Shown here: positions 7,681 to 13,664 of the stretch, piece by piece
Position numbering within the stretch: position 1 is the first letter of the stretch
Layout of the letters: each line of letters starts with the position of its first letter
Assembly: GCA_035525045.1 (NCBI GenBank)
Contig: DATLEX010000199.1
Span: 1-16,317 of the forward strand
Length of the DNA: 16,317 nucleotides
From: DATLEX01 sp035525045
GTDB lineage: Bacteria > Acidobacteriota > Thermoanaerobaculia > Gp7-AA8
Direction: 5' to 3'
Position numbers and translations under genes: made by a program
Notes under the pieces: model-generated
Databases searched by the model: none
Seen by the model: only the letters and a program-made list of their open reading frames with translations
Told to the model about the DNA's origin: nothing

Positions 7681-7722
7681 CCATATCTCTAGGCCGCACG
7701 GGACGACGCCGGGATGTGGGGA

Positions 7723-7752
7723 ATTCTGCGCGCAGGGCGAGCCGATGGTCAA
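7723..7752 (-). promoter_or_regulatory. Sigma70-like promoter of the receptor gene
   Basis: The minus strand reads TTGACC at 7752-7747 and CAGAAT at 7728-7723, with an 18-base spacer. The -10 lies 54 bases before the receptor ATG and the -35 lies 16 bases past the ligD stop codon. It would drive the receptor and perhaps the four downstream genes. Confidence 0.55.
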
Positions 7753-7768
7753 GGAAAGGGCTCGGGGC

Positions 7769-9583
7769 TCAGGCCAGCTTCGGAAGCTTTGCCCGCTTCC
7801 TGAACACGTCGGCGAAGAGGTCGCCCACCTTGTCGAGGCGCTTCGGCATGGTGCGGAGGTTGAACTTTCCGGGATCGAGGCGCTTGCTGATCTCGCTCCA
7901 CTTCAGCGGAGCCGAGACGGGGGCGCCGTCCATGGCCCGGAGTGAGTAGGGCGCCACGACGGTCTTCCCATAGGCGTTCTGCTCGCAGTCGAGATAGAGG
8001 CGGCCGCGGCGCTTGGCCAGGCTCCGCTCCACCGTGATCCCCGGCACCTTCGACGCCACCGTCTCCGCCAGCCTGCAGGCGAAGGCGTGCATCTGCTCGT
8101 AGGAGTGGCCGGGAACCAGCGGGACGAAGAGATGGATGCCGCGTTTGCCGGAGGTCTTCGGCACGCTCGGAAGAGCCAGCTCCTCGAGGAGCTTCCTCAT
8201 CACCAGCGCCGCCTCGACGGCCTGCTCGATGCCCTTTCCCTTCGCCGGATCGAGGTCGAAGAGCATCCAGTCCGGCTCCTCGAGGCTCTCGCCCCGCGAG
8301 TGCCACATGTGGATAGTGAGCACCGACATCTGCGCGAGCCAGCTCAGCGCGTCGCGGCTGTCGGCCACGAGGTGCCTGACCGTGCCGCGCTTCCCGCTCC
8401 GCGCCGGCGTCGCGATCAGCGTCAGCCACCCGGGGCCTTCCCGCCCGATGTTCTGATGAAACCACGACGGCTTGTCGATGCCCTGGTTCCAGTGCTCGAG
8501 AGTCAGAGGACGGTCGCGCAGGGCACGGAGCATCGGCCCGGCCACCGCATCGTAGTAGGCGGCGACGTCCGCCTTTGTGATGTTGTCGCGCGGGTAGAGA
8601 AGGCGATCGGGATTGGTGAGCGTGACCTTCGATCTCATATTCGGGCTGACCGGCTTCTCGCGCACGACTTCCTCCGGGGTCTTGTCCTCGCGCAGTCCGA
8701 GAAATGAAGGATGGCGCAAGCGGCCATCGGAGGTCCACTCGGTGAAGGACACCTGGGCCACCAGACGGGGTCGGACCCAGGTGGCCGTGCGGATCCGCGG
8801 CGCCCCCTTCACCGCGCCGCTCGCCACGACGTCCTTCGACAGCTCGTCCTTGAACCAGACCCGCTGCCTGGCGGAGAAGCCCGTGCCGACCTTCCCCGCG
8901 TAACGAAGCGAGCCGTCCTCCTCGCGGACGGCGAGGTGTAGCGAGCCGATCTCCTTCGACGAGTGCGTGCTCGGCTGCCAGCCGGCGATGATCAGCTCCT
9001 GCTGGTTCTGGGCCTTGAGCTTGAGCCATTCCTTCGAACGGCGCCCTTCGTAGAGGGAGGTCGTGCGCTTGGCGATCAGTCCTTCGAATCCCGCCGCGGC
9101 CGCCCGCTTCAGGGCCTCCTGCCCGGGGCCGGAGACGATCCGCGATAGAGCCACGGTGGGAGGGGGTTTTCGCAACGCCCTCTCCAGCAGCTCGCGCCGC
9201 TGCCCATAGGTCAGCTTCCGCAAGTCGCGGCCGTCGAGCCAGAGGATGTCGAAGACGAAGAGCCGCTCGCGTTGCTGCCCCTGCTGCAGGAGCTGGAATC
9301 GCGGCGCCCCCTTCTCGTCCAGCGCGACGATCTCGCCGTCGAGGACGATCTCCGGCACGTTCCAGCTCCGGAGTGCGGCGGCGATGCGCGGGAAGCGCCC
9401 GGCCAGATCGAGCCGGTTGCGGCTCCACATCGCCACCTCCCCCCCGGTCAGCGCGGCGAGGACGCGGAAGCCGTCGTACTTCAGCTCGTAGGTCCAGCTC
9501 TTCTCGTCGCGGGGAGGGTCGCTGGCCAGCGTGGCCAGCATCGGCGGAAAGAGGCGGCGCAGGAGCTGCTCCGGTTTTCCCAT
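7769..9583 (-). CDS. ligD: DNA ligase D, ligase-polymerase form without phosphoesterase domain
   Basis: A 604-residue ATP-dependent DNA ligase D for bacterial non-homologous end joining. The ligase domain comes first, with the adenylation motif E-L-K35-Y-D-G-F-R, then V-L-D-G-E-I-V-A-L, G-F-E-G-L-I-A-K and E-W-L-K-L-K, and an OB-fold containing Y-A-G-K-V-G-T-G-F. A primase-like polymerase domain occupies roughly residues 325-604, with the metal-binding F-D443-L-D445-P and the nucleotide-binding T-S-G-K-R-G-I-H-L-F. The C-terminal region reads F-N-L-R-T-M-P-K-R-L. There is no N-terminal or internal 3'-phosphoesterase domain, so the order is Lig-Pol. An in-frame ATG at 9820 exists, but its extra residues look like random Arg/Pro-rich sequence; the ATG at 9583 matches the family start. 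No Ku gene is seen nearby. Confidence 0.93.
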   Translation of the reverse strand: MGKPEQLLRRLFPPMLATLASDPPRDEKSWTYELKYDGFRVLAALTGGEVAMWSRNRLDLAGRFPRIAAALRSWNVPEIVLDGEIVALDEKGAPRFQLLQQGQQRERLFVFDILWLDGRDLRKLTYGQRRELLERALRKPPPTVALSRIVSGPGQEALKRAAAAGFEGLIAKRTTSLYEGRRSKEWLKLKAQNQQELIIAGWQPSTHSSKEIGSLHLAVREEDGSLRYAGKVGTGFSARQRVWFKDELSKDVVASGAVKGAPRIRTATWVRPRLVAQVSFTEWTSDGRLRHPSFLGLREDKTPEEVVREKPVSPNMRSKVTLTNPDRLLYPRDNITKADVAAYYDAVAGPMLRALRDRPLTLEHWNQGIDKPSWFHQNIGREGPGWLTLIATPARSGKRGTVRHLVADSRDALSWLAQMSVLTIHMWHSRGESLEEPDWMLFDLDPAKGKGIEQAVEAALVMRKLLEELALPSVPKTSGKRGIHLFVPLVPGHSYEQMHAFACRLAETVASKVPGITVERSLAKRRGRLYLDCEQNAYGKTVVAPYSLRAMDGAPVSAPLKWSEISKRLDPGKFNLRTMPKRLDKVGDLFADVFRKRAKLPKLA

Positions 9584-9638
9584 CAGCCCGACCGCGGCAG
9601 ACCGACAACGATGATCAGCTCCGGCACGTCGGGGTACT

Positions 9639-9953
9639 ATGCCACGCGTGGACGAGAAGGCGCTTCCCATCGCCATGACCCGCGAGCAGCTCAGGGAGCT
9701 CGCCCTCCGCGTAGCCGCGGAGATGAAAGCGGCGGGTCCCGCCGTTGCCGGGAAGCCGGCCGGGAGCGGCGGCGGCTCCCGGCACCGCGGATTGCCGGAG
9801 GATCTGCGGGCCCGCTTCATCGACGTGCGGGCGGCCCTGTTCCAGCGCGGGATCTTCGATCCCGTGCTGGTCCGTTTCGATACCGCCTCGGCAGATCAGG
9901 CCTCCGCTGCGGACATCGCGAACCAGCTCGCCAGCGTGGCCGCCTCCCTTTGA
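9639..9953 (+). CDS. Small protein of unknown function
   Basis: A 104-residue protein that I do not recognise with certainty. The N-terminal third (after M-T-R-E-Q-L-R-E-L-A at residues 13-22) looks helical, a flexible Gly/Ser stretch follows near residue 45, and the C-terminal half contains L-P-E-D-L-R-A-R-F-I-D-V-R-A-A-L-F and F-D-P-V-L-V-R-F-D. No signal peptide, membrane segment or metal motif is visible. It may start at ATG 9639, but a TACTAT hexamer at 9635-9640 could be a -10, in which case the ATG at 9675 would be the real start. It is divergent from ligD across 55 bases and precedes tonB by 46 bases. The reading frame and codon use look like a real gene. Confidence 0.6.
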   Translation: MPRVDEKALPIAMTREQLRELALRVAAEMKAAGPAVAGKPAGSGGGSRHRGLPEDLRARFIDVRAALFQRGIFDPVLVRFDTASADQASAADIANQLASVAASL

Positions 9954-9975
9954 CGGCGGTCCCCGGGTCAGCCGG

Positions 9976-9984
9976 TGCTACCAT
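9976..9984 (+). promoter_or_regulatory. Extended -10-like element before tonB
   Basis: TGCTACCAT matches the pattern TGn plus TAnnnT. It ends 15 bases before the tonB ATG. A TTGACG at 9950-9955 is 23 bases upstream of the hexamer, too far for a standard -35. A near-identical TGTTACCAT precedes the gene at 13663. Confidence 0.3.
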
Positions 9985-9999
9985 TTTCCCCTCGCCGCC

Positions 10000-10779
10000 A
10001 TGTTCGAGAGCGTCGCCCCGCAGCAGTTCGTCAGGCGAAGCCGCAAGGCCTTTTATGAGGCCCTTCCGGCCTCGCTCGCGATCCATGCGCTCATCGCCGG
10101 CGCCGTGTTCGTGGGCGACGTCTGGACGGTGATCCTTCCCTCGAACGCCCCCGCGCAGCCGATGACCTTCGTCATCGCCGACCTCCCACCTCCCCCTCCC
10201 CCGCCGCCCCCGCCGCCGAAACCGCTCGCCGCGCAGCTTCCGGCAACCCGCCAGCTCATGAAATTGTCCAGCGCGATCCTCGCGCCGACGGTGATCCCGG
10301 AGGAGATTCCAGTGGCCCGGACCGCGGTGGTTTCGTTTTTCGAGGACGCCTCGCCGAAGGGCGCCGAGGAGGGCGTTCCGTTCGGCGAGATCGGCGGGGT
10401 CTTCGGCGGCGTGACCGGTGGAGAGTTAGGGGGGACCTTCGGGGGCACGCGTGGCGGCGTGGTTGCCGAGTCGAACCGCGTCACGGTGGAGCGCGACCGG
10501 CCGCTCCCGATGTATCCCCTCTCGCAGGTCTATCCGATCTACCCCGAAGAAGCGCGCGTCCGCGCCTGGGAAGACCAGCTCGTGGTGCGCTACGTGGTCG
10601 GCAAGGATGGCCGGGTGAAGGACGTGACGGTCATCTCCCCGCCGGAGCGCGCCCTCTTCGTCGAGGCCACCGTGCGCGCCATCCGCAACTGGCGATTTCG
10701 CCCTCTCATCGAGGGTGGCCAGCGGAAGGAAGTCGTGCACGAGCTGACCGTGCTCTACCGGCTGAACTATGTGAGCTGA
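10000..10779 (+). CDS. tonB: TonB energy transducer
   Basis: A 259-residue inner-membrane protein that passes proton-motive force to outer-membrane receptors such as the one at 5257-7668. A short cytoplasmic N-terminus leads to one membrane segment at about residues 22-46. A run of 11 prolines at 63-73 begins the periplasmic linker. A Gly-rich segment with GG at every fourth residue lies at 132-153. The C-terminal TonB domain begins around Y-P-E-E-A-R-V and contains V-V-R-Y-V-V-G-K-D-G-R-V and R-N-W-R-F-R-P, the family signatures. The ATG at 10000 is chosen because it precedes the membrane segment closely; the frame is open much further upstream but reads as low-complexity Arg/Pro sequence. 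No exbB or exbD gene is seen. The small unknown gene lies 46 bases upstream. Confidence 0.93.
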   Translation: MFESVAPQQFVRRSRKAFYEALPASLAIHALIAGAVFVGDVWTVILPSNAPAQPMTFVIADLPPPPPPPPPPPKPLAAQLPATRQLMKLSSAILAPTVIPEEIPVARTAVVSFFEDASPKGAEEGVPFGEIGGVFGGVTGGELGGTFGGTRGGVVAESNRVTVERDRPLPMYPLSQVYPIYPEEARVRAWEDQLVVRYVVGKDGRVKDVTVISPPERALFVEATVRAIRNWRFRPLIEGGQRKEVVHELTVLYRLNYVS

Positions 10780-10807
10780 GTGAAGCTCCGCCGCACGGCG
10801 GGGGGAC

Positions 10808-10853
10808 AAAAAACGAAGCGCGCCGACCCCATTCGGGATGATCGGCGCGCTTC
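10808..10853 (-). terminator. Minus-oriented intrinsic terminator after tonB
   Basis: A perfect 12-base-pair stem (GAAGCGCGCCGA at 10815-10826 and TCGGCGCGCTTC at 10842-10853) has a 15-base loop. On the minus strand it is followed after one G by six T bases (10813-10808), the form of a strong intrinsic terminator for minus-strand transcription. On the plus strand no T-tract follows. A small adjacent hairpin (CCGCCG-CA-CGGCGG, 10788-10801) lies just after the tonB stop codon. No minus-strand gene feeds into it. Confidence 0.6.
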
Positions 10854-10930
10854 CGTCGCTAGCGGTCCCGGCTGGTTGCCGGGCTGCCCACGGCCTTGTG
10901 CGAGACGGATGCCAGCCGGCCGGTTTCGTC

Positions 10931-11536
10931 ATGAAACGAGTCTTCTTGCTGTTCACCGGCCTGCTCGTCGTGATCTCCGCGGCCGGCGCCGCGCAGGCGC
11001 TCCGCACCGAGGTGCGCCTCGTGGTGGAGAAGGCGCTGGCGGGGGAGCGCGACGCCATCGCCCGCTACGAAGCCTTCGCGGCGAAGGCCGATGAGGAAGG
11101 GTATCCCGGCGCCGCGGCCCTCTTCCGGGCCCAGGCGCGCGCCGAGAGCGTGCACTCCCGGCGTTTCGCAGGCGTCCTCAGGTCGCACGGGCACGCCGTC
11201 CCAGAGCCGAATCCGCACCGGCCGGCTGTCGGAAGCACGGGCGACAACCTCCGCGCCGCGGCCGCGGCCGAGGCGGCGGAGCGGGACGGGATCTACCGCG
11301 ATGCGGTCGAGACGTGCCGGTTCCACGGAGCGAAGGAGTTGGCCACGATGTTCGACCAGACCCGCGACGCCGAGGTGGAGCACGGCAACCTCTGCATGGC
11401 GGCGGCGCGCAACCTCCCCTCCATGAAGCAGGCCAGGACCTACTACGTCTGTGAAGGATGCGGCTACACCACCGACGTCCGGCTTCCGATGTGCCCCTCG
11501 TGCCGTCGCAACAAGCCGCCGGAACCGGTCCAGTAG
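10931..11536 (+). CDS. Exported rubrerythrin-like protein
   Basis: A 201-residue protein with a Sec signal peptide (M-K-R-V-F-L-L-F, hydrophobic to about residue 20, cleavage site A-Q-A at 21-23) followed by a ferritin-like four-helix domain. Probable di-iron ligands are E39, E72-x-x-H75 and E148-x-x-H151, with a further acidic helix E-A-A-E-R-D-G-I-Y between them. The C-terminus carries a rubredoxin-like knuckle with C174-x-x-C177 and C188-x-x-C191. This is the rubrerythrin architecture, which reduces hydrogen peroxide, but most rubrerythrins are cytoplasmic and this one appears to act outside the inner membrane. The ATG at 10931 fits the signal peptide; an ATG at 10838 would place poor sequence before it. 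No clear Shine-Dalgarno is seen. A hairpin repeat starts 7 bases after the stop codon. Confidence 0.9.
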   Translation: MKRVFLLFTGLLVVISAAGAAQALRTEVRLVVEKALAGERDAIARYEAFAAKADEEGYPGAAALFRAQARAESVHSRRFAGVLRSHGHAVPEPNPHRPAVGSTGDNLRAAAAAEAAERDGIYRDAVETCRFHGAKELATMFDQTRDAEVEHGNLCMAAARNLPSMKQARTYYVCEGCGYTTDVRLPMCPSCRRNKPPEPVQ

Positions 11537-11543
11537 CGTAGCC

Positions 11544-11594
11544 GTGCCCTCTCCCGCTTGCGGGAGAGGGTGGCGCGAAGCGCCGGGTGAGGGC
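11544..11594. repeat. Dispersed hairpin repeat, copy 2 (REP-like)
   Basis: Second copy of the repeat at 2224-2276, in the same orientation, with the 11-base-pair TT-loop stem intact (11547-11557 and 11560-11570). The second stem is GGCGC-GAA-GCGCC. It lies 7 bases after the rubrerythrin stop codon and before pepQ, so it may limit read-through between the two. Confidence 0.85.
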
Positions 11595-11635
11595 GCCCGC
11601 CCCAGCGGACTCCAGGCCTGCTCTTCTCCGCGTCC

Positions 11636-12976
11636 ATGGAAGACCGTCTCGAAAAGCTGGCGACGCTGTATCGCGCCCACGTCACCGTACTCAAGCTCCG
11701 GCACGACCGCGCCCTCGAGGCCAGCGGCTTCGACCACCTCGTGATCTTCGCCGGCGCTCAGCACATCGCCTTCCTCGACGACATGGGCTATTCCTTCAAG
11801 GTCAACCCCCACTTCAAGTGGTGGGTGCCGCTGGTCGATAACCCCCACTGCTTTCTGATCTACACCCCGGGGGTGAAGCCGCGCCTGGTTTACAACCAGC
11901 CGATCGATTACTGGCACAAGCCTGCCGGCCCTCCCGCCGGCTGGTGGGTGCCGCCGTTCGACATCGAGGTGATCACCAGGGTGGAAGAGGCTCGGGAGTT
12001 CATTCCCAGGAGCGGACGGGTCGCGTTCATCGGCGAATGGGACGAGACGTTCGACGGCTGGGGAACGTTCGAGGCGAATCCGGCCTCGCTGGTCAACCGC
12101 CTGCACTTCGACCGTGGCTGGAAGACGGAGTACGAGATCGAGTGTCTGCGCGCAGCGAACGAGATCGCCGCCGCCGGTCACAAGGCGGCGGCCGCGGCGT
12201 TCCGGAAAGGGCAGTCGGAGTACGAAATCCATCTCGCCTATCTCCGCGCCGCCAGCCACACCGAGGAGGAACTGCCGTACGGAAACATCATCGCCGTGAA
12301 CGAGAACGCGGCGGTCCTGCACTACTACCACCACGACCGGCAGGCGCTGGCGAAGAAGGAGCGCCACTCGTTCCTGATCGACGCCGGCGCGAGCTTCAAC
12401 GGCTACGCCTCCGACATCACCCGCACCTACTCGGCGCGCAAGGACGAGTTCCACGACATGATCGAGGCCATGGACGAGGCCCAGCAGTCGCTCTGCGCCG
12501 CCGTCGCGCCTCGCGTGCACTACCCCGACATCCACTTCCTGGCCCACCGCAAGGTGGCCGAGATCCTCCGGCGCTTCCGGTTCGTCGACCTCGATCCCGA
12601 CGCCATCGTCGAGCGGCGCATCAGCAGCACCTTTCTCCCGCACGGCGTCGGCCACTACCTCGGTCTGCAGGTGCACGATGTCGGCGGGCTCCAGGCCGAC
12701 TCGGAGGGGACGACCATCCCCAGACCCCCCGGCCACCCCTACCTTCGCCTGACCCGGACCGTCGAGCCGTCGCAGGTCTTCACCATCGAGCCGGGGCTCT
12801 ACTTCATCAATTCACTGCTCGGGGAGCTGAAACAGAGCGAGAACGCCAAGTACGTCGACTGGGACAAGGTGGACTCGTTCCGAAAGTACGGCGGGATCCG
12901 CATCGAGGATGACGTGGTGGTCACCGAGAACGGGCACGAGAACCTCACCCGCCGCGCCTTCGCCGAAGTGAGCTGA
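11636..12976 (+). CDS. pepQ: Xaa-Pro dipeptidase PepQ
   Basis: A 446-residue cytoplasmic metallodipeptidase that cleaves dipeptides with C-terminal proline. It has the pita-bread fold. The N-terminal creatinase-like domain covers roughly residues 1-165 and contains the PepQ-like W-W-V-P and N-Q-P-I-D-Y-W-H motifs. The C-terminal catalytic domain has all five metal ligands: D249 (L-I-D-A-G-A), D260 (S-D-I-T-R-T-Y), H340 (P-H-G-V-G-H), E385 (T-I-E-P-G) and E424 (R-I-E-D-D). Their positions and the total length agree closely with E. coli PepQ (443 residues) as I remember it. The ATG at 11636 fits the family N-terminus; no Shine-Dalgarno is visible. The gene stands alone between the hairpin repeat and the convergent glycosylase gene. 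Confidence 0.96.
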   Translation: MEDRLEKLATLYRAHVTVLKLRHDRALEASGFDHLVIFAGAQHIAFLDDMGYSFKVNPHFKWWVPLVDNPHCFLIYTPGVKPRLVYNQPIDYWHKPAGPPAGWWVPPFDIEVITRVEEAREFIPRSGRVAFIGEWDETFDGWGTFEANPASLVNRLHFDRGWKTEYEIECLRAANEIAAAGHKAAAAAFRKGQSEYEIHLAYLRAASHTEEELPYGNIIAVNENAAVLHYYHHDRQALAKKERHSFLIDAGASFNGYASDITRTYSARKDEFHDMIEAMDEAQQSLCAAVAPRVHYPDIHFLAHRKVAEILRRFRFVDLDPDAIVERRISSTFLPHGVGHYLGLQVHDVGGLQADSEGTTIPRPPGHPYLRLTRTVEPSQVFTIEPGLYFINSLLGELKQSENAKYVDWDKVDSFRKYGGIRIEDDVVVTENGHENLTRRAFAEVS

Positions 12977-13009
12977 TAAGCCACGGGATCGCTGATCCTG
13001 ACCACCACC

Positions 13010-13026
13010 ACCCGGCTGGTCCGGGT
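13010..13026 (+). terminator. Short hairpin after pepQ
   Basis: ACCCGG (13010-13015) and CCGGGT (13021-13026) form a 6-base-pair stem with a 5-base loop in the 67-base convergent gap after pepQ. There is no T-tract, so termination is only a guess. Confidence 0.25.
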
Positions 13027-13033
13027 CATCGAA

Positions 13034-13060
13034 GATTCCTCGCTCACGCTCGGGATGACA
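13034..13060. repeat. Second short repeat family, copy A
   Basis: The stretch begins GATTCCTCGC and ends GGGATGACA, forming an imperfect stem between ATTCC and GGGAT around a short loop. A related copy is at 16044-16076. Read on the minus strand, its start gives V-I-P-S-V-S-E-E-S in one frame, a repeat motif I associate with acidobacterial genomes. It overlaps the last codons of the glycosylase gene. Confidence 0.6.
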
Positions 13061-13664
13061 GGGTCAACGCCTCGTGCTTCCGAATCAGCCTCAGCGAGTG
13101 GCGAAGGAGCGCCGCATTCTGCTTCTGATTCAGCCAGGTGGAGCGGCCGGACGGATGGGGCAGCACCACGGCATCGAACTCGTGGCCGGCGCGCTCCGCG
13201 CGGTGCAGCACGCCCACGGCATCCTTGAGCTGCGGGATGCCGACGAGCTGCTGCGAGGCCAGCGTGCCGACGGCGATGATCAGCTCCGGCTTCAGCAGGC
13301 GGATCTCCCGGTCGAGGTGCGCGCCGCAGTTGGCGATCTCCGCCGGGTCCGGCACGCGGTCGCCTCCCTGCCGGTCCTTTCCCGGAAAGCAGCGGATCAC
13401 CGCGCACATGTGCACGCGGCGCCGGAACTCCGCCTCCGGAATGCCGAGTGCCTCATCGAACCAGCGGAACATCCGCTGCCCCGCGGTGAAGGCGAAGGGA
13501 CGCCTGTCGACGAGCTCGCGAGGGCCCGGCGCCTGTCCGACGAGCATCACGCGCGCGCCGGCCACCGCTCCGGTGACCGGCTCGCCGAAGACGTTCGGGC
13601 AGGCGCGACAGGCAAAGAGCCGCGCGAGATGCTCCTCGAACCGCGTGTTACCATCGCCGTGCAT
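13044..13664 (-). CDS. Uracil-DNA glycosylase family protein with Fe-S cysteines
   Basis: A 206-residue member of the uracil-DNA glycosylase superfamily, expected to remove uracil from DNA. Motif A reads V-G-Q44-A-P-G-P-R-E and motif B L-P-H170-P-S-G-R-S-T-W. Four cysteines (C19, C22, C92, C113) match the family 4 layout that holds a 4Fe-4S cluster. Family 4 enzymes normally have Glu where Q44 stands. The extra loop of UDGX proteins is absent. The ATG at 13664 is preceded by AGGAAGG at 9 bases, a fair Shine-Dalgarno, and overlaps the start codon of the divergent gene on one CATG. The last residues (about L-T-L-S-S-R-A) are encoded partly by the repeat at 13034-13060, so the natural C-terminus may have been replaced. 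It is convergent with pepQ. Confidence 0.9.
   Translation of the reverse strand: MHGDGNTRFEEHLARLFACRACPNVFGEPVTGAVAGARVMLVGQAPGPRELVDRRPFAFTAGQRMFRWFDEALGIPEAEFRRRVHMCAVIRCFPGKDRQGGDRVPDPAEIANCGAHLDREIRLLKPELIIAVGTLASQQLVGIPQLKDAVGVLHRAERAGHEFDAVVLPHPSGRSTWLNQKQNAALLRHSLRLIRKHEALTLSSRA
13646..13654 (+). promoter_or_regulatory. Extended -10-like element before the nuclease-like gene
   Basis: TGTTACCAT ends 8 bases before the ATG at 13663, inside the start of the opposing glycosylase gene. Used as an extended -10, it would give a leaderless or nearly leaderless mRNA. The spacing equals that of the hexamer before the ATG at 1337. Confidence 0.35.

Noticed and set aside
7669..7752. Longer receptor N-terminus from the ATG at 7752
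   Set aside because: The 28 extra residues precede a clear signal peptide and overlap the promoter; the strong Shine-Dalgarno supports 7668.
9584..9820. Longer ligase D from the ATG at 9820
   Set aside because: The extra 79 residues are Arg/Pro/Ala-rich, overlap the divergent small gene and contain no phosphoesterase motif.
2224..11594. CRISPR array from the repeated hairpin sequences
   Set aside because: There are only two copies 9 kb apart, there are no spacers, and no cas gene is present.
10859..12736. A 625-codon open frame on the minus strand across rubrerythrin and pepQ
   Set aside because: It is antisense to two genes with complete catalytic motifs. Its translation is Arg/Val/Asp/Gly-rich with no family signature, as expected from GC-rich codon bias.
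13044..13664. UDGX-type uracil-crosslinking glycosylase
   Set aside because: The extra basic His-containing loop typical of UDGX is absent and motif B differs.
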